Source: UBA6049 sp965662345 (GTDB lineage: Bacteria > Bacteroidota > Bacteroidia > Flavobacteriales_G > Salibacteraceae). From it: 27,074 bases of DNA. Shown here piece after piece: positions 14,326 through 22,074 of this stretch (positions are counted from its first letter, which is position 1; the number at the start of each line of letters is the position of its first letter). A program made the translations under genes and the position numbers. The stretch spans positions 1 through 27,074 of the forward strand of contig CBFIHE010000029.1 in the NCBI GenBank assembly GCA_965662345.1, read 5' to 3'. Below the pieces are notes generated by a model, which did not search any database, was not told the DNA's origin, and saw only the letters and a list, made by a program, of their open reading frames with translations.

Positions 14326-16515
14326 CTATTTGGTAAACAGCATTTCTCGATATTTAGGCAACGGCCAATCGTTATTATCGATAATGAGTTCGAGCTTATC
14401 TACTTCATATCTTATACTCTCGAAGTAAGGAACAACGGTCTCACAGTATAACTTGGCTTGTTCAGACTGAGATTCAAGTTCGTTTGCAACCTTTCTGGCT
14501 TCTATCATGGCCATGGCCTCTTCGCGAACTCGTGTGATTCTGCTATTTAATTCTTCTAGAATCTGCAACTGACCACTCGCTTGCTTTTCAAAATCATTAC
14601 CGTAAATAGTTTTAAGTCCTGTAATGTTCTCAACCAATGTGCTCTGGTATTTGATTGCTGCAGGAATGATATGGTTGAAAGCCATATCAGCCATAACTCG
14701 AGACTCAATTTGAATCTTCATTCGATAATTCTCTTGGTAAATCTCATAGCGAGCTTCTTGCTCTCTTTTTGACATAATTCCAAGTTCCTCAAAAAGGTTC
14801 AACGAACTATCTTTCAAATAAAAGTCTAATGCATGAGGAGCAGTCTTCACATTAGACAAACCTCGTTTCTCAGCCTCTTCTACCCAGGCATCACCATAAC
14901 CATTTCCTTCAAATAGAATTTTCTTGGAAGCTTTGATTGTATTTCGAAGAACCTCTAAAATGGCTTCATCCTTCTTTTTCCCAGATGAAATCAATGCATC
15001 CACCTCTACCTTGAATTCTTTCAGTTGTTGAGTCATGGCTGCATTCAACGCAATCATTGGAGTAGCGCAATTTGCAGTAGAACCTACAGCTCTAAATTCA
15101 AACTTATTACCTGTGAAGGCAAATGGCGATGTTCTGTTTCTATCTGTATTATCTAACAGGATCTCAGGAATCTTACCGATATCCAATTTAAGTTCAGACT
15201 TTTCATCTGGTGTTAAAGCCTTACCGTTGAGGCGTTGCTCTAAGTCATCTAGTACTTGGGTAAGCTGAGAACCAATAAATATTGAAAGAATGGCAGGCGG
15301 AGCTTCGTTTGCTCCTAAGCGATGGTCATTTCCAGCAGTTGCGATTGACGCTCTCAATAAATCTGCATGTTTATTAACAGCAGCGATTGTATTAATAAAG
15401 AAGGTTAGGAATCGCAAATTTGTTCTTGGTGTACTACCTGGCTGAAGCAAGTTTCTATGCTTTTTAGTATTCGCGCCTAATGACCAATTATTATGCTTAC
15501 CCGACCCGTTTATGCCAGCAAATGGCTTTTCATGCAGCAATACATGGAAGTTGTGGCGATGTGCAGTCTTCTCCATCACATCCATCAACAGTTGATTGTG
15601 ATCTACAGCTAAGTTGCACTCTTCAAAAACTGGTGCAAGCTCATATTGATTAGGTGCAACCTCGTTGTGGCGTGTCGTTACTGGAATACCTAATAATAAG
15701 GCCTCTGTTTCAAAGTCTCTCATGAAAGCTGTAACTCGATCTGGAATGTTTCCGAAGTAATGATCGTCTAGTTGCTGGCCTTTGGATGATGAATGACCAA
15801 ACAGAGATCTACCTGTAAGAACTAAGTCTGGACGTGCATTGTACAATGCTGAATCAACTAGAAAATATTCTTGCTCCCAACCTAAGGTTGCTGTTACCTT
15901 GGTAATATCTCTATCGAAGTAATGACAAACTGCCGTAGCAGCCTTGTCAATCTCGTTGAGCGCTTTTAACAATGGAGCTTTGTTATCTAATGCCTCTCCT
16001 GTATACGAAACAAAAATGGTTGGAATACAAAGCGTCTTTCCAATTAAGAATGCAGGCGATGTAGGATCCCATGCCGTGTAGCCTCTTGCTTCGAAAGTAT
16101 TTCTAATTCCTCCATTTGGAAATGAAGAAGCATCAGGCTCTTGTTGAACCAGCTGATCTCCATCAAAAGATTCAAAAGATCTACCATCTGATGATGGTGT
16201 GTAGAATGCATCATGCTTTTCTGCTGTTCTTCCCGTAAGGGGCTGGAACCAGTGCGTATAGTGTGTAGCTCCTTTGCTCATGGCCCAAGCCTTCATTGAA
16301 GATGCTACTTGATTTGCCATTTTACGATCCAAGCGAGTTCCCAACTCCATTGCCTGAACAACACTATCATAAGCTTCTTCACTCATGAATTGCTTCATGC
16401 TCTCGCGATTAAAGACATTAGCGCCAAAGTACTCGGAGATTTTAGAAGATGGCGCATTTACCTCAACGGGCTGACGAGACATTGTCTTGTCTAGGGCCAT
16501 AAATCGTAGCTTCAT
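14326..16515 (-). CDS. glnN: Glutamine synthetase type III
   Basis: A 729-residue GSIII that makes glutamine from glutamate, ammonia and ATP. Its length (about 700-730 residues versus about 450 for GSI) and N-terminus (SRQPVEVNAPSSKISEYFG) are typical of GSIII. Catalytic and metal-binding motifs are present: TLGWEQEYFLVD, TTRHNEVAPNQYELAP, HEKPFAGINGSGKHNNWS and NRTSPFAFTGNKFEFRAVGS. There is no adenylylation tyrosine region of the GSI type, so regulation is expected to be transcriptional or by PII/2-oxoglutarate as in cyanobacteria. ATG at 16515 is preferred because the longer reading starts with TTG (16542), inside a -7-like element at 16540-16547 that would leave a leader of about 20 nt. 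Confidence 0.95.
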   Translation of the reverse strand: MKLRFMALDKTMSRQPVEVNAPSSKISEYFGANVFNRESMKQFMSEEAYDSVVQAMELGTRLDRKMANQVASSMKAWAMSKGATHYTHWFQPLTGRTAEKHDAFYTPSSDGRSFESFDGDQLVQQEPDASSFPNGGIRNTFEARGYTAWDPTSPAFLIGKTLCIPTIFVSYTGEALDNKAPLLKALNEIDKAATAVCHYFDRDITKVTATLGWEQEYFLVDSALYNARPDLVLTGRSLFGHSSSKGQQLDDHYFGNIPDRVTAFMRDFETEALLLGIPVTTRHNEVAPNQYELAPVFEECNLAVDHNQLLMDVMEKTAHRHNFHVLLHEKPFAGINGSGKHNNWSLGANTKKHRNLLQPGSTPRTNLRFLTFFINTIAAVNKHADLLRASIATAGNDHRLGANEAPPAILSIFIGSQLTQVLDDLEQRLNGKALTPDEKSELKLDIGKIPEILLDNTDRNRTSPFAFTGNKFEFRAVGSTANCATPMIALNAAMTQQLKEFKVEVDALISSGKKKDEAILEVLRNTIKASKKILFEGNGYGDAWVEEAEKRGLSNVKTAPHALDFYLKDSSLNLFEELGIMSKREQEARYEIYQENYRMKIQIESRVMADMAFNHIIPAAIKYQSTLVENITGLKTIYGNDFEKQASGQLQILEELNSRITRVREEAMAMIEARKVANELESQSEQAKLYCETVVPYFESIRYEVDKLELIIDNNDWPLPKYREMLFTK

Positions 16516-16539
16516 CAGATATTTTTTAAAATTATCAAA

Positions 16540-16547
16540 CAAATATA
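16540..16547 (-). promoter_or_regulatory. glnN -7 element
   Basis: Minus strand TATATTTG matches TAnnTTTG, 25-32 nt upstream of the glnN ATG. A TTG at -33 distance is not present, so the match is partial. It helps set the start codon: a start upstream of it would not be transcribed. Confidence 0.5.
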
Positions 16548-16635
16548 CCAGAATCTAGCCCTTCGTCTGAAATTTTTTAGAATATTTTACTAACAAACGC
16601 TATTCGAGAGGGGGTTCGCCTTAAAAAATACTTTT

Positions 16636-17574
16636 TTACGATTGGAAGACAAAGAGGGTAGTGATATAACCCAAATAAAGTGCGAAAAGAATGCCGCCTT
16701 CAACCCTACTCACTTTTCTGCTCGTTATAATGAAGGGAAATACCAGAAGGGCAATTCCACCCACCCAAAAAATGTCGAAGTTCATTACATCCTTATTAAT
16801 GGGTATTGTCGTAATCATAGAAGTAATACCTAAAATAGCATTGATGTTAAAAACATTAGAACCAATTAGGTTACCAACAGAAATATCTGATTGTTGCCTA
16901 AACGCAGCCAATAGTGATGTGATTAGTTCAGGGGCTGATGTTCCAAATGCTACAATAGTTACGCTAATAATCAAATCACTAACACCAAAGCCTCTCGCTA
17001 CTTCAACCGCACCATCTACCAACCATTCTGCTCCTAGGGCCAAACCTACGCACCCAAATGCGATGAACATCAGATCCTTATAGATACTCCCTGAAACACC
17101 ATGATCTTCATCTTCCTCTTTTTTCTTGGTATCTTTTCTTGATTTCCAAATGAGAAAAACTGTAAAAGCCAAGAGGAGCGCAAATAAAATGGCTCCTTCA
17201 TACCATACAAGCTCATAGTCTAACATGAAAATGTAAAGCAATAGTGTGCTAAACATCATCATAGGCCAATCAAAGCGGATGCTATTTCTGTCTACAACAA
17301 TTGGCCAAATAACAGCTGTTAAACCTAAAACCAACGCTAAGTTGGCAATATTGGAACCTACAACGTTACCGATAGAAATATCTGGGTGTCCACTGAGTGA
17401 AGCCTTCACACTAACCAATAGCTCAGGCAGTGATGTTCCGAATGAAACTACAGTCATTCCAACAACCAATGTGGAAACACGAAATCTGAAAGCAAGATTA
17501 ACCGCCCCTTTAACCAAGACCTCTCCACCCAAAATGAGTGTAATTATTCCAACTATAAGGAGAAGATATGCCAT
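16636..17574 (-). CDS. Calcium/sodium antiporter, CaCA family (YrbG-like)
   Basis: A 312-residue inner-membrane exchanger of about ten membrane helices. The two inverted alpha-repeats that bind Ca2+/Na+ are plain: VVSFGTSLPELLVS...GNVVGSNIANL (about 42-82) and IVAFGTSAPELITS...GNLIGSNVFNI (about 206-245). Both retain the acidic GTS-PEL motif. A charged loop (SRKDTKKKEEDEDHG, about 145-159) separates the halves. It exports Ca2+, or exchanges it for Na+. It lies 14 nt after the tatA stop, so it is likely co-transcribed with tatA. There is no Shine-Dalgarno sequence. Confidence 0.9.
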   Translation of the reverse strand: MAYLLLIVGIITLILGGEVLVKGAVNLAFRFRVSTLVVGMTVVSFGTSLPELLVSVKASLSGHPDISIGNVVGSNIANLALVLGLTAVIWPIVVDRNSIRFDWPMMMFSTLLLYIFMLDYELVWYEGAILFALLLAFTVFLIWKSRKDTKKKEEDEDHGVSGSIYKDLMFIAFGCVGLALGAEWLVDGAVEVARGFGVSDLIISVTIVAFGTSAPELITSLLAAFRQQSDISVGNLIGSNVFNINAILGITSMITTIPINKDVMNFDIFWVGGIALLVFPFIITSRKVSRVEGGILFALYLGYITTLFVFQS

Positions 17575-17588
17575 AGGGATTACGCTGG

Positions 17589-17828
17589 TTAAGGGTTATC
17601 GCGAAGTTTTTTGTTTATATCCACATCTTTCTTCACATCATCAACCGTATCTTGGATATCTCTCTGTATATCATCAGTAGCATTTTTAAGGTAACGTATC
17701 CCCTTACCCATTCCTCTAGCGAATTCTGGAATCTTTTTGGATCCAAAAAGAAGAAGCACAATGAAGAGGATGAAAAAGATTTCTCCGCCTCCAAGATTAA
17801 AGAAGAGTAAACAGTTTGTCATTGTCAT
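17589..17828 (-). CDS. tatA: Twin-arginine translocase subunit TatA/TatE
   Basis: A 79-residue protein with the TatA plan. A short N-terminus leads into a single membrane helix (FNLGGGEIFFILFIVLLLFG, about 10-29), the FG-SK-IPEFARGMGKGIR hinge and amphipathic helix, and a charged C-terminal tail (KDVDINKKLRDNP). TatA oligomers form the Tat pore for folded proteins. The ATG at 17828 (or 17822) is used: the longer ATG reading begins inside the secDF terminator. Its -7 element TACTTTTG (17847-17840) is only about 12 nt upstream, giving a leader of some 6-12 nt. tatC is not in the window. Confidence 0.85.
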   Translation of the reverse strand: MTMTNCLLFFNLGGGEIFFILFIVLLLFGSKKIPEFARGMGKGIRYLKNATDDIQRDIQDTVDDVKKDVDINKKLRDNP

Positions 17829-17839
17829 ATCTCGAGCGG

Positions 17840-17847
17840 CAAAAGTA
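17840..17847 (-). promoter_or_regulatory. tatA -7 element beside the secDF terminator
   Basis: Minus strand TACTTTTG matches TAnnTTTG, directly after the T-run of the secDF terminator and about 12 nt before the tatA ATG. The -33 position (about 17865-17871) falls inside the terminator hairpin and has no TTG. A promoter here would give an almost leaderless tatA mRNA. Confidence 0.45.
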
Positions 17848-17850
17848 TAT

Positions 17851-17883
17851 AAAAAAGCCTCCACACCTGTTGGCATGGAGGCT
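17851..17883 (-). terminator. secDF Rho-independent terminator
   Basis: Minus strand AGCCTCCA (17883-17876) pairs with TGGAGGCT (17863-17856) and is followed by TTTTT then TATATAC. The 12-nt loop is GC-rich and may pair further. It lies 21 nt past the secDF stop. Confidence 0.85.
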
Positions 17884-17904
17884 CGCTCAAATAGCTATTT
17901 TTTC

Positions 17905-20900
17905 TTATGCTTTTTTCTTCGATAGATCGAACATAGTTGGTGAAGCAATGTACAGTGAGGAGTATGTACCAACTACAACACCTACCATAAGTGCAAACAC
18001 AAACCCTCTAATCACTTCACCTCCAAAAATGAAGATAGACAACAATACAAGGAATGTACTTACCGATGTATTCAATGTTCTACTTAAAGTGCTATTGAGT
18101 GCGCTATTCACTAATTCTTCTTCCTCGTGCTTTGGATGCAAGTTGAAGTACTCACGAATACGGTCGAAAACAACTACCGTATCATTAATTGAATAACCAA
18201 CGACCGTTAAGATGGCCGCAATAAAAGCTTGATCAATCTCTAATGAGAATGGCAAGAACCCATATAGAATGGAGAAAACTGCAAGCACTACTAGTACATC
18301 ATGTGTCATAGCAATCAACGCTCCAACAGAGTATTGCCATTTTCTGAATCGAATTAGGATATACAAGAAGATAACAACCAAGGAGAATAATACCGCCCAA
18401 ATGGCCGACTGCTTAATGTCATCTGCTATAGTTGGTTCTACCTTTTGTGAGGTTAACTCCTCCAAGAACTCCGTTTGAGACTGATCTCCTAAGAATGGTA
18501 TTAACCCTGCATATAGTTTATCTTGAACCAGCGTTTCTACATCATTCTCGGTTTCATCAATCATGTATTTAGTAGTGATTTTCACCTGGTTTGAGGCACC
18601 AAATGTTTTTACCTCAGGTACCTGGCGTAGATTATTTTCATCTACAAATTGATCGCCCAGCGATTGTGCAACATCTTCAACTGCTACTGGCTGCTCAAAG
18701 CGCACAATGTATGAACGACCACCTGTAAAGTCTACACCATAATTCAATCCTCTAGCGAATAACGAGATAATACCAATCAAAATGATTGCGCCAGAAATAC
18801 CATAGAACATCTTGCGCTTACCTAAGAATCCAACTCCTGGATTTGCCAATACATTCTCGGTCATTTTAGTTGCAAACGGAATAGTTTTAGAACTCTCCAT
18901 TCTCAATTCAAACAACAATCTCGTAATGAAAATTGCAGAGAACAATGAAGTCATAATACCTATAATCAAGGTTGTTGCAAAACCTTGGATTGGTCCTGTT
19001 CCAAATACCAACAATATAATACCCGTTAAAAGTGTTGTAACGTTCGCATCTAATATAGAGCTGTACGCATTCTTATAACCATCGGTAATGGCCAATTTAT
19101 ACCCTTTACCAGCTTTCAACTCTTCACGGATTCGCTCGTAGATAAGCACGTTGGCATCTACCGACATCCCGATCGTCAATACAATACCTGCTATTCCAGG
19201 AAGTGTTAGAGTTGCTCTTAATGATGCTAATACTCCCATAATAAAGAAGATATTAGCTACTAACGCGATATCTGCAACTGCTCCAGCTCCAGCATAGTAG
19301 AAAATCATGTAGATTAAAACAATTGCCAAGGCAATCATAAATGAGCTCCAACCGCTGCTAATAGACTCTTCACCTAATGATGGACCAACTACTGCTTCTT
19401 CGATAATATGCGAAGGCGCAGGAAGCTTACCTGCTTTTAAAACCCCTGCAAGATCTGCTGCTTCTTGTTGTGAGAACCTACCTGTAATTTCAGTTCTACC
19501 AGATGGAATCTCTCCTTGCACACGAGGTGCTGAATAAACTATACCATCTAAGACAACAGCAACTGATCTTAAGTCGTTAGGGTCTGAAGACGCTTCGCGA
19601 GTCATTTCTCTCCAAGTTTTAGAACCTTGAGAGTTCATACTCATACTAACCGTTGGGTTACCTAGTGGATCTGCACTTACACCAGCATCAGTTACTACAT
19701 CACCTTCAAGCAATGCAACACCACCTTTAGGAACTTTCACAGCGTACACCCCAAAAATATTCTCCGTGCCCTCTAAAGGCTTTGCATCCCACACAAACTT
19801 GGTACGTGGAGGAAACAATCTTCGAATATCTTTTCTTGCTAGGTACTCATTAATTTTAGCCGTATCGCCTGCTTGTGCCATCCCAACCATTGGTTGATCA
19901 GGTTGTTGTTGAGGCTGCAATAAAATAAACAACGGGTTTTGTCTGGCAATTTCATCTCTAGACAAATCGCTCAAAGAGTCTGCCCCTGCACTATCTCCCT
20001 CAGAAGCTAGTATATCTTCCAAAGAAACTTCTTCATTAGTAGAATCAGAAACTACGGTATCTACTGCTGTATCTTCTATTTTTTCTTCTTCAACGTCATC
20101 GGCTATCATTTCATCAATAGCGTCAGCTGATGATTCTGTTGTTGCATCATCTACTTTAAGCGTAGCGGCCAAAATAGAATTGGCTTGTTCTAGGCCAGGG
20201 TAAATCTCTCTGTTTTGGTAACATTCAAAAAACTCAAGCTTAGCTGTTCCTTGTAGAATCTTACGAACTCTGTTTTTATCCTTAACGCCTGGTAGCTCTA
20301 CCACAATTCGTCCTGTACCGGTTAAACGCTGAATCTTAGGCTGAACAACACCAAGGTTATCTACACGTTTGCGCAACACTTGCTCTGTTCTCGAGATCGC
20401 ATCTTCTGATTCTGTGCGAATAATTGTTAGTACCTCTTCATTCGTTGCGTCTGGACTAATTTTCTCTTTATTCTCTAAGTTGTGGAAAATGGCAGCAAGT
20501 GGATAATCTGGAGCAACTTCTTGGTGTGCACTAGCAAACAAAGTGACAAAATCATCTTGAGATTCGCGTTGCATTTCTTTAGCGCGAACCATTATTTGAT
20601 TGAACTTAACATTACCCTTGTTGCTTCCTGCAAGCGCCTTAATCATTTCAGGAACTGATACTTCAAGGGTTACATGCATACCACCTTGAAGGTCTAGACC
20701 TAAATTTATTTCACGCTTCTTACAATACGCGTAGGTATAACCCATTACCGGATATACTTCTTCTGCGCCCTTGTTTAGTAATATCTCATTTTCAAAGGAT
20801 TGAAGAGCTGAATCTTGCTGGTACAGCGATAGCTCATTCAATGCACTTAACGAGTCAACCCTAAGTTGTGCTGTTTCTTTAGCTTCTTCTTCAACACCGT

Positions 20901-20985
20901 TTACAACCCATGTGAACGATATTTGAAAAACACACGCGAGGATTAGGAGAATGGTGAATACCCAAATTGCACTTTTGTTCTGCAT
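17905..20985 (-). CDS. secDF: Fused protein translocase subunit SecDF
   Basis: A 1026-residue fusion of SecD and SecF, the common arrangement in Bacteroidota. It uses the proton-motive force to help pull proteins through SecYEG. SecD part: membrane helix 1 (about 6-29), LGLDLQGGMHVTLEV (95-109), a large periplasmic region, five helices (about 545-695) with the conserved Asp610 in GMSVDANVLIYERIRE. SecF part from about 731: VDFTGG (751-756), a short periplasmic loop and five helices with the conserved Asp in SINDTVVVFDRIREYF. An unusual acidic, low-complexity stretch occupies about 288-352 (DEMIADDVEEEKIEDTAVDT...). The gene has its own promoter and terminator and is divergent from the DCC-family gene. 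Confidence 0.96.
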   Translation of the reverse strand: MQNKSAIWVFTILLILACVFQISFTWVVNGVEEEAKETAQLRVDSLSALNELSLYQQDSALQSFENEILLNKGAEEVYPVMGYTYAYCKKREINLGLDLQGGMHVTLEVSVPEMIKALAGSNKGNVKFNQIMVRAKEMQRESQDDFVTLFASAHQEVAPDYPLAAIFHNLENKEKISPDATNEEVLTIIRTESEDAISRTEQVLRKRVDNLGVVQPKIQRLTGTGRIVVELPGVKDKNRVRKILQGTAKLEFFECYQNREIYPGLEQANSILAATLKVDDATTESSADAIDEMIADDVEEEKIEDTAVDTVVSDSTNEEVSLEDILASEGDSAGADSLSDLSRDEIARQNPLFILLQPQQQPDQPMVGMAQAGDTAKINEYLARKDIRRLFPPRTKFVWDAKPLEGTENIFGVYAVKVPKGGVALLEGDVVTDAGVSADPLGNPTVSMSMNSQGSKTWREMTREASSDPNDLRSVAVVLDGIVYSAPRVQGEIPSGRTEITGRFSQQEAADLAGVLKAGKLPAPSHIIEEAVVGPSLGEESISSGWSSFMIALAIVLIYMIFYYAGAGAVADIALVANIFFIMGVLASLRATLTLPGIAGIVLTIGMSVDANVLIYERIREELKAGKGYKLAITDGYKNAYSSILDANVTTLLTGIILLVFGTGPIQGFATTLIIGIMTSLFSAIFITRLLFELRMESSKTIPFATKMTENVLANPGVGFLGKRKMFYGISGAIILIGIISLFARGLNYGVDFTGGRSYIVRFEQPVAVEDVAQSLGDQFVDENNLRQVPEVKTFGASNQVKITTKYMIDETENDVETLVQDKLYAGLIPFLGDQSQTEFLEELTSQKVEPTIADDIKQSAIWAVLFSLVVIFLYILIRFRKWQYSVGALIAMTHDVLVVLAVFSILYGFLPFSLEIDQAFIAAILTVVGYSINDTVVVFDRIREYFNLHPKHEEEELVNSALNSTLSRTLNTSVSTFLVLLSIFIFGGEVIRGFVFALMVGVVVGTYSSLYIASPTMFDLSKKKA

Positions 20986-21031
20986 TATTGTTTAATCTAA
21001 AATGGTTCTTGCGCCTTTTAAAATAAGTGCG

Positions 21032-21063
21032 CAAATATAGAATTTCAGCCTTTTTGTAACCAA
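21032..21063 (-). promoter_or_regulatory. secDF promoter
   Basis: Minus strand TTG (21063-21061), a 21-nt spacer and TATATTTG (21039-21032). It is an exact consensus match about 47 nt upstream of the secDF ATG, giving a leader of about 40 nt. Confidence 0.7.
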
Positions 21064-21120
21064 TTTGCGAAAGTAGCCTAAAATCAAGGTCTTGCAAGAA
21101 GTATTTAAGGAAAGTGACAA

Positions 21121-21543
21121 ATGAACACAAACAAATTAAGTGGAGATATTCATAAGACCGTTGTACTCTTTGATGGATTTTGCCATTTATGTGATGGTAG
21201 CGTTCAATTCTTGCTATCGGTAGACTCACACGAAAAGTTATTTTTTGCACCCATTCAATCCAAAACTGGAGAGACAATCATACAAGACTATCCTCGTTTA
21301 AAACAGGTTGATAGTATCCTTCTCTATCACGAGGGAGCAGTTTTTATGAAATCTGAAGCTCTCTTCAAGATTACTTCTCTACTACCCTGGTATTGGAGAT
21401 GGCTTTCTGTTGGGAGGTTTATACCAACAAGAATATCTGATTTTGCTTATGATTTCATTGCTCGGAACAGGTATAAAATACTTGGTAAAAGAGCCATATG
21501 TAGGGTGCCTTCTCCTAAGGAAAGTCATAGATTTTTGACATAA
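21121..21543 (+). CDS. DCC-family thiol-disulfide oxidoreductase (DUF393)
   Basis: A 140-residue protein of the DUF393/YuxK family. The name-giving motif DxxCxxC is present as FDGFCHLCDGSV (Cys21, Cys24), a thioredoxin-like CxxC. The family's C-terminal pattern follows: LPWYWRWLSVGRFIPTRISD, FIARNRYKILGK and the CRVP motif. The protein is soluble with no signal peptide. The physiological substrate of this family is not established. It stands alone on the plus strand, divergent from secDF and convergent with the DUF5606 gene, sharing a bidirectional terminator with it. A partial SD-like AAGGAAAG is 11 nt before the ATG. I find no TAnnTTTG element upstream. Confidence 0.85.
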   Translation: MNTNKLSGDIHKTVVLFDGFCHLCDGSVQFLLSVDSHEKLFFAPIQSKTGETIIQDYPRLKQVDSILLYHEGAVFMKSEALFKITSLLPWYWRWLSVGRFIPTRISDFAYDFIARNRYKILGKRAICRVPSPKESHRFLT

Positions 21544-21546
21544 AAA

Positions 21547-21566
21547 AAGCTCGCCATGGCGAGCTT
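21547..21566. terminator. Bidirectional terminator between convergent genes
   Basis: AAGCTCGCCATGGCGAGCTT is a perfect palindrome that folds into an 8-bp stem with a CATG loop (10 bp if read as a full palindrome). It has a run of seven A on the left (which is a T-run for the minus strand) and TTAAAATATAT on the right. It serves the DCC-family gene from the left and the DUF5606 gene from the right, which ends at 21588. Confidence 0.85.
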
Positions 21567-21587
21567 AAAATATATCTTGAGACAAGC

Positions 21588-22025
21588 TTATTCCTCTTCT
21601 TGCTTTTCTTCTTCTGTGGCTATGTCTTCTTCTTCTGCACCTTCTTGCTTGAGAAGTCCATGCTCTAAAAGTAGGTTGTACCATGCGTAAAGCTTCTTCA
21701 AATCTGAAGAGTAAACGCGCTCCTCATCAAAATCTTCAAATGCTTCACGAAGTCTTGTACGCATTTCATCTACAGAAGCCTTAGATGTGAGCGATGGCTT
21801 ACCCTCTTCTAACTCATAAAGCTTATCGTATACCTGACCAAGGGGAACATCTTCGCTGTAACCATAGATGCTTATATCTTCTAGGGCGCTCACCTTGTTA
21901 GTGGCATATGCAGGAAAGCGCTTACCATCTAGCAAAGATTCAACAATGATTCCATTCTTCATTTGCCCAACCATCTTGTAAAGCCCCGGTTTACCGGCTA
22001 TAGATATGATTCCTGATAAGTCCAT
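21588..22025 (-). CDS. DUF5606 domain protein
   Basis: A 145-residue protein with a conserved N-terminus typical of the Bacteroidota-restricted DUF5606 family (MDLSGIISIAGKPGLYKMVG...KNGIIVESLLDGKRFPAY). About 85 residues of folded domain are followed by a helical segment (KASVDEMRTRLREAFEDFDE, LKKLYAWYNLLLEHGLL) and an extremely acidic tail (GAEEEDIATEEEKQEEE). It looks cytosolic. The function is unknown. The N-terminal fold, with KxGLYK and S-L--GKR-PAY, suggests a small nucleic-acid- or protein-binding domain, but that is a guess. It lies 49 nt after the subtilase stop and before the bidirectional terminator. Confidence 0.8.
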   Translation of the reverse strand: MDLSGIISIAGKPGLYKMVGQMKNGIIVESLLDGKRFPAYATNKVSALEDISIYGYSEDVPLGQVYDKLYELEEGKPSLTSKASVDEMRTRLREAFEDFDEERVYSSDLKKLYAWYNLLLEHGLLKQEGAEEEDIATEEEKQEEE

Positions 22026-22074
22026 TTTTCGATTTTTTTTCAGAGGGTGCGAAAGTAATAAAATACCCTATCCG

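Noticed and set aside
17246..17680. A 144-codon plus-strand frame opposite the CaCA antiporter and tatA.
   Set aside because: It is the antisense shadow of two strong genes, with no promoter or recognisable domain.
21009..21034. Inverted repeat TTGCGC/GCGCAA around the secDF -7 element.
   Set aside because: Only 6 bp with a 14-nt loop, expected by chance many times in a window of this size.
20891..21277. A 128-codon minus-strand frame spanning the secDF promoter and the DCC-family gene.
   Set aside because: It lies antisense to a recognised gene, covers a consensus promoter, and has a low-complexity sequence without family match.
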